Source of the DNA: Luteimonas terrae
GTDB lineage: Bacteria; Pseudomonadota; Gammaproteobacteria; Xanthomonadales; Xanthomonadaceae
Length of the DNA stretch: 64,000 nucleotides
Assembly: GCF_004358165.1 (NCBI RefSeq)
Contig: NZ_SMTG01000002.1
Location: forward strand, 1,612,001 to 1,676,000
Reading direction: 5' to 3'
The notes below the pieces were generated by a model. The model was not told the origin of the DNA. It saw only the letters and a program-made list of their open reading frames with translations, and did no database searches. Shown piece by piece: positions 37,995 through 48,313 of the stretch. Made by a program: the position numbers and the translations under genes. Within the stretch, counting starts at the first letter, position 1. The number at the start of each line of letters is the position of its first letter.

Positions 37995-40496
37995 TCAGCG
38001 CGCGGCATCCTCCGCCGGGCGATTCTTGACGTACGTCTCGAGCCAGGCGTTGGTCTCGTAGAGCATGTGCAGGATCGATTCGCGCGCGCGGTAGCCGTGC
38101 GATTCCTTGGGCAGCATCACCAGACGCGCATTGCCGCCCAGGCCCTTGATCGCGGCGAACATGCGTTCGCTCTGCATCGGGAATGTGCCGGAATTGTTGT
38201 CCTCTTCGCCGTGGATCAGCAGGATCGGATCCTTGATGTTCTGGGCGTAGTTGAACGGCGACATCTTCAGATAGGTGTCTTCGGCCTGCCAGTAGTTGCG
38301 CTCCTCGGCCTGGAAGCCGAACGGCGTCAGCGTGCGGTTGTAGGCACCGCTGCGGGCGATACCGGCGGCGAACAGACGCGAGTGCGCGAGCAGGTTGCCG
38401 GTCATGAAAGCGCCGTAGGAATGCCCGCCGATCGCGACGCGACGCCGGTCGGCGACACCGCGACGCACGGCTTCGTCGATCGCGGCTTCGGCGCTGGCGA
38501 CGAGCTGCTCGATGTAGGTGTCGTTCGGTTCGGCCGTGCCCTCGCCGATGATCGGCATCGACACGTCGGCGAACACCGCGTAGCCCATCGCCAGATACGC
38601 CTGCGGGCCCCAGTAGCCGATCGCATTGAAGCGGTGCGGCGAGTCCGTGACCTGGCTGGCCGCGTCGGCGGATTTGAACTCGCCGGGGTAGGCCCACATC
38701 AGCATCGGCAGCGGACCGTCGCGCCTGGCGTCGTAACCGGCCGGCAGGTACAGCGTGCCGCTGAGGTCCACGCCGTCCTTGCGCTTGAACCGCACCAGTT
38801 CCTTCTGCACGTCGCGCAGCTGCGGCGTGGGATGCTCGAACGCCGTCAGTGCGACCGGATCGGCATCGGGCGTGTCGAGACGGCGCACGTAGATGTTGGC
38901 CGGCTCGGTCTGGGTTTCGCGCGAGGTCAGCAGGCGCGTGGCCTCGGCATCGAGCACCGCGCTCGGCGACTCGTAGTACGGCGCCTGCGAGTGGAACAGG
39001 CGCGTAGTGCTGCCGTCGGCGAGGTTCTGGCGATCGAGGAACGGGCGGTCGCCCTCTTCGGAGGCGCCATCGCCGATGCGGTAGATGCTGTTGCCGTCGG
39101 CAGCGATCAGCAGACGGCTGTTGCCGGTCGCGTCGGGCATCATCACCGCCATGCCGGGATCGGCGTAACGGTCCTCGTAGGACCCGTCGCGCACCTTGAC
39201 CGGCGCGGCGCTGCCGTCGGGCTGCAAACGCCACTCCCGAATCTGCCGCGTCTTCCACCAGTACTCGGTCAGCAGCGCGAGCTCGCCGCTGCCCCATTGC
39301 GTGCCGGCGTAGCGCATCGACAGTTCGGCGAGCACATCAGGCTTGCCGCGGAACGGCGCGGCCTGCGTATAGACGATGTCGCGCACCGCCACCTCGCGGG
39401 CCGGATCACCGCCGTCCTGCGCTTCCACCCAGGCCAGCGTGGCCGGCGCGTCACTGCGCCACGACACCGAACGCACGCCGGTCGGCACCGCGTCGTTGCC
39501 GACCGGCAGGCCTTCGACCAGCGGCAGCGTCGCGACCGTGTGCTGCAGCTTGCCGTCGAGGCCGATCACTTCGATGCGCCGCGGGAAGCGCGAGTACGGC
39601 ACCTGGTAGGAGAACGGCCGGTCGATCTGCTGACGCAGGATGTGGCGGCCATCGGGTGACAGCGTCGCGCTCGTGGTCAGGCCCGGCGTCCCGACCGGCA
39701 CCACCGTGCCGTCGAGCGCGACGCGCGCGAGCTGGCTGGTCATGTAGTGGGCGAACACGCGCGCGTCCTGCTCGCTGCGCAGCAGGTCCTGATAGGTGCG
39801 CAGCTGCTGCACGGTGCCGCCGGCGCCGGTTTCCTGCACGTTCGGGCCCGCGGGCACGCCGTCGTCCTGCGGCAGAGCCGCCTGGCCTTCGGCGCGCAGG
39901 CGCACCAGCAGGCCCTGGCTGTCGGGCGCCCATTCGAAACCGTTGCCGATCACCGCGTTGAGCGGCTGCGCGAGCAGACGGCGTGCCTGGCGCGTGGCGA
40001 CGTCGACGACCCACAGCTGCACTTCGCCGGCGCGCGCGTCGACCTGGCTGAAGGCGATGTGGCGCTGGTCGGGCGACCACAGCAGCGAGGCCAGCGACAG
40101 CGGCTCGGGCAGGCCCGCGATGCGCTGCTCGGCGCCGCCATCCACCGGCTTGAGCCAGACGTCGGTGACGTAGGACGCGCGGCTGGCCGACCAGGTCCTG
40201 GGATTGATGCGGATGCCGCCGAGCTTGAGTTCCGGTTGCGAGACTTCCGCGATCGACGGCAGCGCGGGCGTCTGCAGGAACGCGGCGAGATCGCGCTGCG
40301 GACTCAGCAACAGTCGCGGCGGACGTGGCGCATCGACGATCGCGCGCAGCGCTTCGGGCGGCAGACGATACCCGCCCGCCTCCGACGTGACGGCCGGCGC
40401 GGTCTGCGCGAACAGGGGCGCACTGCACAGGCCGGCGGCGAGCAGCGTGGCGGAGACGACGAGGGACAGTCGACGGCGGGCAGTCGTTCGAAACAT
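37995..40496 (-). CDS. secreted S9-family (prolyl oligopeptidase-type) serine peptidase
   Basis: The 833-residue protein has a signal peptide (about 1-30, ending LFAQ), a beta-propeller-like N-terminal part with WSPDQRHIAFSQ and similar TolB-like repeats, and a C-terminal alpha/beta hydrolase domain. The nucleophile is the Ser in GGHSYGAFMTGNLLAHS near residue 695. The triad Asp and His are probably in LIHGEEDNNSGT and LPKESHGYRARES. S9 peptidases cleave peptides after Pro or acidic residues, and periplasmic or secreted forms are common in this family of bacteria. It is monocistronic. Confidence 0.9.
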   Translation of the reverse strand: MFRTTARRRLSLVVSATLLAAGLCSAPLFAQTAPAVTSEAGGYRLPPEALRAIVDAPRPPRLLLSPQRDLAAFLQTPALPSIAEVSQPELKLGGIRINPRTWSASRASYVTDVWLKPVDGGAEQRIAGLPEPLSLASLLWSPDQRHIAFSQVDARAGEVQLWVVDVATRQARRLLAQPLNAVIGNGFEWAPDSQGLLVRLRAEGQAALPQDDGVPAGPNVQETGAGGTVQQLRTYQDLLRSEQDARVFAHYMTSQLARVALDGTVVPVGTPGLTTSATLSPDGRHILRQQIDRPFSYQVPYSRFPRRIEVIGLDGKLQHTVATLPLVEGLPVGNDAVPTGVRSVSWRSDAPATLAWVEAQDGGDPAREVAVRDIVYTQAAPFRGKPDVLAELSMRYAGTQWGSGELALLTEYWWKTRQIREWRLQPDGSAAPVKVRDGSYEDRYADPGMAVMMPDATGNSRLLIAADGNSIYRIGDGASEEGDRPFLDRQNLADGSTTRLFHSQAPYYESPSAVLDAEATRLLTSRETQTEPANIYVRRLDTPDADPVALTAFEHPTPQLRDVQKELVRFKRKDGVDLSGTLYLPAGYDARRDGPLPMLMWAYPGEFKSADAASQVTDSPHRFNAIGYWGPQAYLAMGYAVFADVSMPIIGEGTAEPNDTYIEQLVASAEAAIDEAVRRGVADRRRVAIGGHSYGAFMTGNLLAHSRLFAAGIARSGAYNRTLTPFGFQAEERNYWQAEDTYLKMSPFNYAQNIKDPILLIHGEEDNNSGTFPMQSERMFAAIKGLGGNARLVMLPKESHGYRARESILHMLYETNAWLETYVKNRPAEDAAR

Positions 40497-40635
40497 CGGC
40501 AGGCGATCCGGAAGCACACGGGTCTTCGAGGATACCCGCGACCGCGCGTCCGGCCGCGGCGAACCTCACGGGACCGACGGGACTTGCGCGCGACCACGAT
40601 GTCGGTCAGGCGACGCGTGGGCCTGCCACGCCTGG

Positions 40636-40664
40636 AAAAAACGGGGCCGCCCTGAGGCGGCCCC
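40636..40664 (-). terminator. intrinsic terminator of the LysM-protein gene
   Basis: A 9-bp perfect stem (GGGGCCGCC with GGCGGCCCC, 4-base loop) is followed on the minus strand by CGTTTTTTCC, 40 bp after the stop at 40704. Confidence 0.85.
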
Positions 40665-40703
40665 AAAACCTGACATCCATCCGATGCCAAACCGTGCAGC
40701 GGA

Positions 40704-42425
40704 TCAGCGCGTCTGCACGTCCGCATCGATGCGTGCGAAGCTGCCGTTGGCCACGTCGCCGTCGGCGCCTGCGGAAATCGTCTGCAGCTTCGCGGCGAAG
40801 CCGTAGGGATCGCCGCCGAGGTTGCGCGCCAACGACACGGCGAAGTCCATCGTGTCGTTCACCGGATTGCCGTTGTAGTCCTCGACGAGAATTCGCAGGT
40901 CGCTGTGGGCGCCGCCGATGCCCTGCCCGCCGTCCACCGTGGCCCGCGTCTGCTCCATCAGTGCTTCAAGCTGCGATTCGCTGAAGGTCAGCACGGCGGT
41001 CTCGCCGGCGCCCACCGGGCCACCTTCGATGCCACCGGTCAGCGCCCAGTTCAGCAGGTCGGCATTGGCCTGCTCCTCGCTGGCCTCGTTCTGTCCGAGG
41101 ATGTTGCGCTCGAACCAGTTGTAGGAGGGCCGGTCGGTGTTGATCTCGAACTGGTAGCTGCGCTCGCCCGGCAGTTCGTTGCCGGCGGCATCGAAGCGCT
41201 GCTCGATGGTCAGCGGCACGTTGCCGCCGTAGGTCAGGTCGGTGGTCACCGAGCTGGAGCCGTCCGGGTAGGTCACCTGCACCGAGCTGCCGAGGTTGGC
41301 CTGTCCGCCCAGGGCGATGCTGACCTGGTCGAATCCGGCACGCAGCTGGGTCTGCGACGAATAGTCGATGCGCGAGATCGTCGCGACGTTGTCCACGCCC
41401 GGCGTTTCGTGCGCGATCTGGCCGGTCGCATTGAAGTGCGCATAGGCCGACTGTCCTTCGACGCTGGAAATGTCGAACTCGGCGGTCTGCAGCGTGGCGC
41501 CATGCAACTGGTCCTCGCGGCCCGCCATCACCGACAGGTCACCCGCACGCAGGCCGACACCGTTGAAGGCGTTGATGGATTCGGTCGGCCCGGTGGTGAC
41601 CCGCACGGTGTCCGCGTCTACACGCTCGACCGTGTAGCTCACGCCGTCAGATTCCTTGATCTTGCTTTCGGTGCCGATCATGCGGAACGAGCCCGCGAGT
41701 TCGGTTTCCGCGAACGCGCTGCTGTCTAGGGTGACGCTGCCGCCGACCGGAATCGTCGTCGGGTCGAACGGGTTCACCGCACCGGCGGCTTCGACCGTCT
41801 GTCCTTCGCCCGGCAGGGTGACCTTGTAGGAGGATTCGAAGCCGGTCGTGATGCCCGCCTCGACTTCCGCGCCGCCGCGGCCACCCGCGTTCGCCTCGCC
41901 CGACACACCCACCTGCGTGCCCACGGTGACCGTGAACGACGTGGTGCCCTCGCCCTGGCTTTCCTGCAACTGGACGTTCGATTCGCTGGCGACGCTGATG
42001 GACGCACCACGGCTGTTGCCGGGCGCGCCCTCCGGGCGGTTGTTGCCGAGTTCGGCTTCCTGTTTGGACGTCAGCTGCACCGCGACGCTGTCGGGCTGCC
42101 AGGTGATGCTGCCGCCGTCGGTCCTGGCGCTGATCTTAACGTCGGACGTGGAATGGTTCGCATCGCCGACCTCGATGCCGCCGCTCGCGCTCATCGGCGA
42201 TGCGGGAATCTCGATCACGTCGCCGGGCTGGATCGCATTGCCGCCTTGCGAGGTCGGCGACACCAGCTGCGGATTCGCCGCGTGGATCGCCTCGGGACTG
42301 ACCATGTAGCGCTCGGCGAGCGATGCAACGGTGTCGCCGGCGGTCGCGTGATGTTGCGTGGGTTCGAGGGTCGGTTCGGGAAGCGTCTGCGGAAGGGCGG
42401 CGCCACCGCCGTCATGGACCAGCAT
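40704..42425 (-). CDS. LysM-domain protein of unknown function
   Basis: From the ATG at 42425 the protein has 573 residues. Residues 25-75 form one LysM motif ([20 protein letters not shown] to [10 protein letters not shown]), which binds glycan chains. The rest is Gly/Ser/Thr/Asn-rich with many short beta-like strands, and I recognise no known domain. There is no Sec or Tat signal peptide, so export would need another route, or the protein stays in the cytoplasm. An upstream in-frame ATG at 42497 would add 24 Arg-rich residues and seems unlikely. It is monocistronic with its own terminator. Proteins built this way can be effectors, adhesins or phage-tail-like parts, but nothing nearby decides between these. 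Confidence 0.7.
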   Translation of the reverse strand: MLVHDGGGAALPQTLPEPTLEPTQHHATAGDTVASLAERYMVSPEAIHAANPQLVSPTSQGGNAIQPGDVIEIPASPMSASGGIEVGDANHSTSDVKISARTDGGSITWQPDSVAVQLTSKQEAELGNNRPEGAPGNSRGASISVASESNVQLQESQGEGTTSFTVTVGTQVGVSGEANAGGRGGAEVEAGITTGFESSYKVTLPGEGQTVEAAGAVNPFDPTTIPVGGSVTLDSSAFAETELAGSFRMIGTESKIKESDGVSYTVERVDADTVRVTTGPTESINAFNGVGLRAGDLSVMAGREDQLHGATLQTAEFDISSVEGQSAYAHFNATGQIAHETPGVDNVATISRIDYSSQTQLRAGFDQVSIALGGQANLGSSVQVTYPDGSSSVTTDLTYGGNVPLTIEQRFDAAGNELPGERSYQFEINTDRPSYNWFERNILGQNEASEEQANADLLNWALTGGIEGGPVGAGETAVLTFSESQLEALMEQTRATVDGGQGIGGAHSDLRILVEDYNGNPVNDTMDFAVSLARNLGGDPYGFAAKLQTISAGADGDVANGSFARIDADVQTR

Positions 42426-42627
42426 GTTCAAGGATTCGCCTCGTCGATCAGGAGAAAGCGCCGCAGCGCCGCTGCGACATGCCTCATGGTCGGACACGGC
42501 CGGCGCGCGGACATACTGGGGAAAACCCGAGGCGATGCCCGCAGCCTGAATTCCGGTTCAGACCGCCGCCTGGCGACGTGCTGCAGGAGGGCGGGCGATC
42601 AAGTGCTGCGATAGAATGTGCGCCTGC
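42426..42627. other. intergenic region between the LysM gene and the ahcY riboswitch
   Basis: No gene is seen. It should contain the divergent promoters. A TAGAAT -10-like hexamer at 42612-42617 would start transcription just upstream of the SAH riboswitch. Confidence 0.45.
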
Positions 42628-42700
42628 CTCGCCGAGGGGCGCTGCGACCGTCGATCAGGACGGCCAGGCTCGGCGCGGTGTCCCACGAACGGCGCCCGTC
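42627..42700 (+). promoter_or_regulatory. SAH riboswitch upstream of ahcY
   Basis: The segment reproduces the conserved core of the S-adenosylhomocysteine riboswitch: CCGAGGGGCGCTGCGACCG (42632-42650), then CCAGGCTCGG (42664-42673) and AACGGCGCCC (42688-42697), in the right order and spacing. CCGAG pairs with CTCGG and GGGCGC with GCGCCC. These riboswitches turn on ahcY when SAH builds up. The 3' end is about 43 bases from the ahcY ATG. Confidence 0.93.
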
Positions 42701-42742
42701 ATCGCGAATGCGCGCGCCGCATTCCCGCTACGGAGCATTGCC

Positions 42743-44191
42743 ATGAACGCACAGCTGAAGTCCTTCTCGACCGAAGGCGACTACAAGATCCGCGACATCG
42801 CGCTGGCCGACTGGGGCCGCAAGGAACTCGACATCGCCGAGCACGAGATGCCGGGCCTGATGTCGATCCGCAAGAAGCACGCCGCCACCCTGCCGCTCAA
42901 GGGCGTGCGCGTGACCGGTTCGCTGCACATGACCATCCAGACCGCGGTGCTGATCGAGACGCTCAAGGACATCGGCGCCGACGTGCGCTGGGCGTCCTGC
43001 AACATCTTCTCGACCCAGGACCACGCTGCCGCCGCGATCGCCGCGACCGGTACGCCGGTGTTCGCCTGGAAGGGCGAGACGCTGGAGGAATACTGGGACT
43101 GCACGCTCGACGCGCTGTCGTTTCCCGACGGCAAGGGCGGCCTGATCGGTCCCGAACTCGTCGTCGACGACGGCGGCGACGTGACCCTGCTGATCCACAA
43201 GGGCTACGAGCTCGAGAAGGGCGACGAGAGCTGGGTGAACTCGGCCTCCGGCAGCCACGAGGAGTCGGTGATCAAGGCGCTGCTCAAGCGTGTGCACGCC
43301 GAGCGTCCGGATTTCTGGACCCGCACCGTGGCCGAGTGGAAGGGCGTCTCGGAAGAGACCACCACCGGCGTGCATCGCCTCTACCAGCTGGCGCAGGACG
43401 GCAAGCTGCTGGTGCCGGCGATCAACGTCAACGACTCGGTCACCAAGTCGAAGTTCGACAACCTCTATGGCTGCCGCGAGTCGCTGGCCGACGGCCTCAA
43501 GCGCGCGATGGACGTGATGCTGGCCGGCAAGGTCGCCGTCGTCTGCGGCTACGGCGACGTCGGCAAGGGCTGCGCCGATTCGCTGCGCGCCTACGGCGCG
43601 CGCGTGGTCGTCACCGAGATCGACCCGATCTGCGCGCTGCAGGCCGCGATGGAAGGCTACGAAGTCACGACGATCGAGGAGACCCTCGGCCGCGGCGACA
43701 TCTACGTCACCACCACCGGCAACAAGGACATCATCCGCGTCGAGCACATGCAGGCGATGAAGGACCAGGCGATCGTCTGCAACATCGGCCACTTCGACAA
43801 CGAGATCCAGGTCGATGCGCTCAACGCGCTCAAGGGCGTGGAGAAGATCAACATCAAGCCGCAGGTCGACAAGTACGTCTTCGGCAACGGCAACGCGATC
43901 TTCCTGCTGGCCGACGGCCGTCTGGTGAACCTGGGCTGCGCCACGGGCCATCCGAGCTTCGTGATGTCGAACTCGTTCGCCAACCAGACGCTCGCGCAGA
44001 TCGACCTGTGGGCCAACAAGGACACCTACGCGAACAAGGTCTACCTGCTGCCCAAGCAGCTCGACGAGGAAGTCGCGCGCCTGCACCTGGAGAAGATCGG
44101 CGTGAAGCTGACCAGGCTCACGCAGGAACAGGCCGACTACATCGGCGTGCCGGTCGAAGGCCCGTTCAAGCCGGACCACTACCGCTACTGA
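42743..44191 (+). CDS. ahcY: adenosylhomocysteinase
   Basis: The 482-residue NAD-dependent enzyme hydrolyses S-adenosylhomocysteine to adenosine and homocysteine, relieving product inhibition of methyltransferases. Visible landmarks are [17 protein letters not shown] near residue 90, the NAD-binding [19 protein letters not shown] near residue 263, and the C-terminal KPDHYRY. The length includes the 40-residue insertion typical of proteobacterial enzymes. A SAH riboswitch sits directly upstream and an intrinsic terminator follows. Confidence 0.97.
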   Translation: MNAQLKSFSTEGDYKIRDIALADWGRKELDIAEHEMPGLMSIRKKHAATLPLKGVRVTGSLHMTIQTAVLIETLKDIGADVRWASCNIFSTQDHAAAAIAATGTPVFAWKGETLEEYWDCTLDALSFPDGKGGLIGPELVVDDGGDVTLLIHKGYELEKGDESWVNSASGSHEESVIKALLKRVHAERPDFWTRTVAEWKGVSEETTTGVHRLYQLAQDGKLLVPAINVNDSVTKSKFDNLYGCRESLADGLKRAMDVMLAGKVAVVCGYGDVGKGCADSLRAYGARVVVTEIDPICALQAAMEGYEVTTIEETLGRGDIYVTTTGNKDIIRVEHMQAMKDQAIVCNIGHFDNEIQVDALNALKGVEKINIKPQVDKYVFGNGNAIFLLADGRLVNLGCATGHPSFVMSNSFANQTLAQIDLWANKDTYANKVYLLPKQLDEEVARLHLEKIGVKLTRLTQEQADYIGVPVEGPFKPDHYRY

Positions 44192-44219
44192 TCGGTCCGC
44201 TTGCGGATGCGATACGCAG

Positions 44220-44248
44220 AACGGGCGCCGGAAGGCGCCCGTTTTCGT
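44220..44248 (+). terminator. intrinsic terminator of ahcY
   Basis: Stem AACGGGCGCC with GGCGCCCGTT, loop GGAA, followed by TTCGTT, 28 bp after the stop. Confidence 0.85.
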
Positions 44249-44261
44249 TGGGACCTGGCGC

Positions 44262-44819
44262 TCAAGGTCGCCAGTTCGCGTTCCGTTCCCAGAATTCCAC
44301 ACTGCGCCGGTACGCCTCGCGATCCAGCGGCACGCCCGATCCGCCCTCCTCCACGCCCAGCGCATTGCGCAGCATCGTGATCGGCGCCATTGGAATCTCG
44401 TCGGGTTCGGCGGTGTAGATGCAGCCAACGACTCCCCAGTCGGCGTCGATCGGCGAACCTTCCTTCGCCAACTGCTCGGCGCTGTAGAGAATCACCACCA
44501 GATACTCGGCGCGCGGCGATTCCACGCCCTCGAACCAGCGCACCAGCACCGGCAGCTCCTCGCGATTGCGCGCTTCGTAGCCCGAGCGCAGCAGGTGCCG
44601 GTTGTCGTCGGTGATCGGCACCGTCAGACAGCGCGTCGAGGTCCAGTTGCGATGCACGTGGAGCTTGCAGAACGGCGCATAGCCGTCGAGCACGACGTGC
44701 GGCGTCTCCCGGTTGAGATGCGCCTCGAACTGTTCGGGCGTGATGTCCTGGATGGTATTGCCGCGCGGCGTGCGCGGAAACAGGCGGGGACGGGCGAACG
44801 GTGTCAGGACGATGGACAT
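44262..44819 (-). CDS. DUF3228 family protein
   Basis: This 185-residue soluble protein matches DUF3228 in length and content: ITPEQFEAHLNRETPHVVLD near residue 26, APFCKLHVHRNW and a C-terminal LDREAYRRSVEFWERNANW. The family has no assigned function. It has no signal peptide or membrane helix. It converges on ahcY, and the mqo terminator lies upstream of it, so it has its own promoter. Confidence 0.82.
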   Translation of the reverse strand: MSIVLTPFARPRLFPRTPRGNTIQDITPEQFEAHLNRETPHVVLDGYAPFCKLHVHRNWTSTRCLTVPITDDNRHLLRSGYEARNREELPVLVRWFEGVESPRAEYLVVILYSAEQLAKEGSPIDADWGVVGCIYTAEPDEIPMAPITMLRNALGVEEGGSGVPLDREAYRRSVEFWERNANWRP

Positions 44820-44870
44820 CGGTGGATCGCGAGCGGTGGCGCGTCAGGGTAACGCGCGAGCGCCCCACAC

Positions 44871-44899
44871 GAAAAAGGCGGGCCCTGGGGCCCGCCTTT
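44871..44899 (-). terminator. intrinsic terminator of mqo
   Basis: A 12-bp self-complementary stem (AAAGGCGGGCCC arm) is followed on the minus strand by TTTTTCGTG, 20 bp after the mqo stop. It is nearly symmetric and could work in both directions. Confidence 0.8.
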
Positions 44900-44918
44900 C
44901 CGTGCGGTAGGAGATCGA

Positions 44919-46622
44919 TCAGAGCGCCTGCATGCGCCGGTCGAGTTCCGCCTCGTCCGGCCCCTCGTCGGGACCATGCAGCTCGTCGTTCATCGCCGGC
45001 GGCTGACCGTCGCCGACCGCCGCGCCCGGCACGTCGAGGTAGGGCAACTGCAGCACGCGGCTGGTCATGCGACGGATGCGATTGGTCAGTGCGATGTCGG
45101 TGTTGAGCGTCTGGCCGTAGGACGGCACGATCTGCTGCACGCGTTCGCGCCAGGCGCCGTCCATCTGCGCCGGATACGCGCGGCGCATCACGTCGAGCAT
45201 GATCTTGGGCGAGGTCGACGCGCCCGGCGACGCGCCCAGCAGTGCGGCGATGCTGCCGTCGGCGTCGGTGACGATCTCGGTGCCGAACTGCAGGATTGCG
45301 CCCTTCTCGGGATCGCGCTTGATCACCTGCACGCGCTGACCCGCAGTCACCAGACGCCAGTCGGCGGCTTGCGCGTCCGGGTAGTACTTGCGCAACTCGG
45401 CCATGCGATCGGCGTCCGACAGCATTGCCTGGCTCACGAGGTAGCCCACCAGGTCGCGGTTCTCGGCACCGACGCGCATCATGCCGGCCACGTTGTGATT
45501 GTTGACCGACGAGAACAGGTCGAACCACGAGCCGTGCTTGAGGAAGCGTGTGCTCTGCAATGCGAACGGGCCGAACAGCAGCACCGGCTTGCCGTCGAGC
45601 ATGCGTGCATCGAGATGCGGCACCGACATCGGCGGCGAACCTTCTTCCGCCTTGCCGTAGGCCTTCACGTCGTGTGCCGCGGTGACCGCCGGATTGTCGG
45701 CGGCGAGGAACTGGCCGCCGACCGGGAAACCGCCGTAGTTCGCAGCTTCGGGAATGCCCGAGTGCTGCAGCATCTTCAGCGCGGCACCGCCGGCACCGAC
45801 GAAGACGAACTTCGTGCGGATCGAACGGGTCGTGTTGCTCGCCAGGTCGTGCACCGCGACGGTCCAGGTACCGTCGTCCTCGCGCTGCAGCTTGCGCACC
45901 TCATGACGCAGATGCAGGGCGAAGTTCGGGCTGCGCTCGAGCGCTTGGGTCAGCTGGCGGGTGATGACGCCGAAGTTGACGTCGGTGCCCAATGGCATCC
46001 AGGTCGCGGCGATCTTCTGCGACGGGTCGCGGCCCTGCATCATCAGCGGCGCCCACTGCGCGATCTGCGCCGGGTCTTCCGAATACTGCATGCCGTGGAA
46101 CAGCGGTTCCTTCGACAGGGCCGCGTGGCGGCGACGCAGATAGTCGATGTTCGCGTCGCCCCAGACGAAGCTCATGTGCGGCGTCGAGTTGATGAAGCCG
46201 GACGGCGTGCCCAGGCGACCGGCCTCGACCTGGTGCGACCAGAACTGGCGCGAGATCTCGAACTGCTCGGCGATGTCGACCGCGCGCGCGGTCTCGATGC
46301 TGCCGTCCTCGCGTCCGGGCGTGTAGTTGAGTTCGGCGAAACCGGAGTGGCCGGTGCCGGCGTTGTTCCAGCCGTCCGAGCTTTCCAGTGCCACGCCATC
46401 CAGGCGCTCGTACATCTCGATGCGCCAGTCGGGCTCGAGCTCCTGCAGATAGGTCGCCAGCGTGACGCTCATGACGCCGGCGCCGATCAGCACCACGTCG
46501 ACGGGCTCGGCGTTCTCCGGTTCGGGCGGCGACTTTTCGAACAGTGGCCAGTACAGGAACAGGCCGGCGGCGATCGCCAGAACGACGACGAGGCCGACGA
46601 GGGCCTTGAGAAACTTCTTCAT
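44919..46622 (-). CDS. mqo: malate:quinone oxidoreductase
   Basis: This FAD-linked enzyme oxidises malate to oxaloacetate and passes electrons to the quinone pool. The 567-residue chain has an N-terminal membrane helix (residues 3-26) and then the FAD motif [17 protein letters not shown] near residue 43. Typical Mqo segments follow: [40 protein letters not shown] and [19 protein letters not shown]. The N-terminal anchor before the FAD domain is longer than in enterobacterial Mqo. The start at 46622 was chosen for the MKKFLKAL leader. It is divergent from metF. Confidence 0.95.
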   Translation of the reverse strand: MKKFLKALVGLVVVLAIAAGLFLYWPLFEKSPPEPENAEPVDVVLIGAGVMSVTLATYLQELEPDWRIEMYERLDGVALESSDGWNNAGTGHSGFAELNYTPGREDGSIETARAVDIAEQFEISRQFWSHQVEAGRLGTPSGFINSTPHMSFVWGDANIDYLRRRHAALSKEPLFHGMQYSEDPAQIAQWAPLMMQGRDPSQKIAATWMPLGTDVNFGVITRQLTQALERSPNFALHLRHEVRKLQREDDGTWTVAVHDLASNTTRSIRTKFVFVGAGGAALKMLQHSGIPEAANYGGFPVGGQFLAADNPAVTAAHDVKAYGKAEEGSPPMSVPHLDARMLDGKPVLLFGPFALQSTRFLKHGSWFDLFSSVNNHNVAGMMRVGAENRDLVGYLVSQAMLSDADRMAELRKYYPDAQAADWRLVTAGQRVQVIKRDPEKGAILQFGTEIVTDADGSIAALLGASPGASTSPKIMLDVMRRAYPAQMDGAWRERVQQIVPSYGQTLNTDIALTNRIRRMTSRVLQLPYLDVPGAAVGDGQPPAMNDELHGPDEGPDEAELDRRMQAL

Positions 46623-46785
46623 AGCGAATCCTTGGGGGAGGACGGCCGATGCCACGGCGCAGGGCCACGGTCGGGGCCTGGGTCCCGGCGGTGCCGGGCG
46701 ACGGTGAAATTATAGGACCCGGGCCCGTCACGCAGACGGGAAGGCGCGTTCCACGCCGCTTTCATTGCACCCGCTCATCTCATGC

Positions 46786-46806
46786 ATCGCGATAAAGCGA
46801 TACAAT
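46786..46806 (+). promoter_or_regulatory. metF promoter -10 overlapped by an inverted repeat
   Basis: ATCGC-GATAAA-GCGAT at 46786-46801 is a perfect 5-6-5 inverted repeat. It abuts and shares its last T with TACAAT (46801-46806), a five-of-six match to the -10 consensus, 27 bases before the metF ATG. A protein bound here would cover the promoter. The element resembles the one before metK (33082-33097). Confidence 0.5.
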
Positions 46807-46833
46807 GCACCAGTCCGCACACCGGGGCCGCGC

Positions 46834-47658
46834 ATGTTGCCGATCAGTTTCGAGTTCTACCCGCCCAAGACCGACGACCAGCGCACCCAGCTGGACCGGA
46901 CCGCGAAGAAGCTCGCCGCACACGCGCCCGAGTACGTGTCCTGCACCTTCGGCGCCGGCGGCTCGACGCTGAGCCACACGCCCGAGACCGTGCGCCGCCT
47001 CAAGCAGCAGCACGGGTTCGATGCCACGCCGCACCTGTCGTGCGTCGGCGGCAGCCGCGAGGACATCCGCGAGCTGCTCAAGCTCTACCGCGCGATCGGC
47101 TGCACCCGGATCGTCGCGCTGCGCGGCGACCTGCCCTCGGGCATGGGCCAGCCGGGCGATCTGCGTTATGCCTCCGACCTCGTCGCCTTCATCCGCAGCG
47201 AGTTCGGTGACCGGTTCCGCATCGAAGTGGGGTGCTACCCGGAGATCCACCCGCAGTCCGACGACGCCCGTGCCGACCTGCGGCACTTCAAGACCAAGGT
47301 CGATGCCGGCGCGGATGCCGCGATCACCCAGTACTTCTACAACGCCGACGCCTACTTCCACTTCGTCGACAGCGTGCGCCGCGCCGGCGTGGAGATTCCG
47401 ATCATTCCCGGCGTCATGCCGATCTCCAACTTCAGCCAGCTGCGACGCTTCTCCGAGGCCTGCGGCGCGGAGATTCCGCGCTGGATGCAGCGGCACATGA
47501 CCGCACATGGGGACGACGTGGAGGCGGTCCGCGAACTGGGCGCCGACATCGTGACCCGGCTGGCCGAACGCCTCATCGCCGGCGGCGCGCCGGCGCTGCA
47601 CTTCTACACGCTCAACCTGGCCAAGCCGACCCAGGCGGTGCTCGCCCGCCTGGCCTGA
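46834..47658 (+). CDS. metF: 5,10-methylenetetrahydrofolate reductase
   Basis: The 274-residue FAD enzyme reduces methylene-THF to methyl-THF, the methyl donor for methionine synthase. It shows ISFEFYPPKTDDQRTQL at the N-terminus, CTFGAGGST near residue 37, HLSCVGGSREDI, VALRGDLP and QYFYNADAYFHFVD near residue 170, in standard order. The ATG at 46834 is chosen over an upstream ATG because the family starts at LPISFEFYPP. Methionine synthase itself is not in the window. Confidence 0.96.
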   Translation: MLPISFEFYPPKTDDQRTQLDRTAKKLAAHAPEYVSCTFGAGGSTLSHTPETVRRLKQQHGFDATPHLSCVGGSREDIRELLKLYRAIGCTRIVALRGDLPSGMGQPGDLRYASDLVAFIRSEFGDRFRIEVGCYPEIHPQSDDARADLRHFKTKVDAGADAAITQYFYNADAYFHFVDSVRRAGVEIPIIPGVMPISNFSQLRRFSEACGAEIPRWMQRHMTAHGDDVEAVRELGADIVTRLAERLIAGGAPALHFYTLNLAKPTQAVLARLA

Positions 47659-47704
47659 CCGGTCGTCACTGTCGCCTGCACCGTGCACGGGCTAGGCTGC
47701 GTCG

Positions 47705-48283
47705 ATGCCCCGTCGCCCGACGTCCTTCCTGCTGCTGGCCGCCCTCGCGGCGCCGGCGCTGCACGCGCCGGTGGCCGATGCGCAGATCCGGCGGTGCACC
47801 GCGCCCGATGGCGGCACCGTCTACACCGATCGCGCCTGCGCGGCCGTCGGCGCCGTGGCCAGCACGCCCGCCCGCGGCGCCGCGCAGACGCGCCTGCCGC
47901 GCATCAGCTGCCAGCGCAATCTGCGTGGACTGACCCAGGAACTGCAGTACGCGATCCAGCAGCGGGACACCAACCGCCTCGCCGGCCTCTACCACTGGCA
48001 AGGCATCAGCCACAGCGGCGGGTACCGGATTCTCGAGCGGCTGGACGCGATCGCGCAGCGGCCGCTGATCGACATCACCGCGCAACGGCCGGCGCAGACG
48101 GTCGTCGCGCCGGAGCGGAGCGGTTTCACTGGCTGGGTCAGCGCGCGCGACATCCCCACCGCCGTGCCCGAGCGGCCGCCGAATGCGCTGCGCGTGGACC
48201 AGGCCGGCGACAGCGGCGCCGGCACGGTGCAGACGGTGTTCGGCCTGCGACGCCACCTCGGCTGCTGGTGGCTCAGCCTGTAG
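47705..48283 (+). CDS. secreted DUF4124-domain protein
   Basis: The 192-residue protein has a signal peptide (about 1-26) followed by QIRRCTAPDGGTVYTDRACA, the DUF4124 signature of short periplasmic proteins with paired cysteines. The remaining 130 residues contain four cysteines or so and end in LGCWWLSL, with no domain I recognise. It starts 46 bp after metF but has no obvious link to methionine metabolism. It converges on the histidine kinase gene. Confidence 0.75.
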   Translation: MPRRPTSFLLLAALAAPALHAPVADAQIRRCTAPDGGTVYTDRACAAVGAVASTPARGAAQTRLPRISCQRNLRGLTQELQYAIQQRDTNRLAGLYHWQGISHSGGYRILERLDAIAQRPLIDITAQRPAQTVVAPERSGFTGWVSARDIPTAVPERPPNALRVDQAGDSGAGTVQTVFGLRRHLGCWWLSL

Positions 48284-48313
48284 CGACGACCCGGTCGCGG
48301 CCTTTCCGCGACA

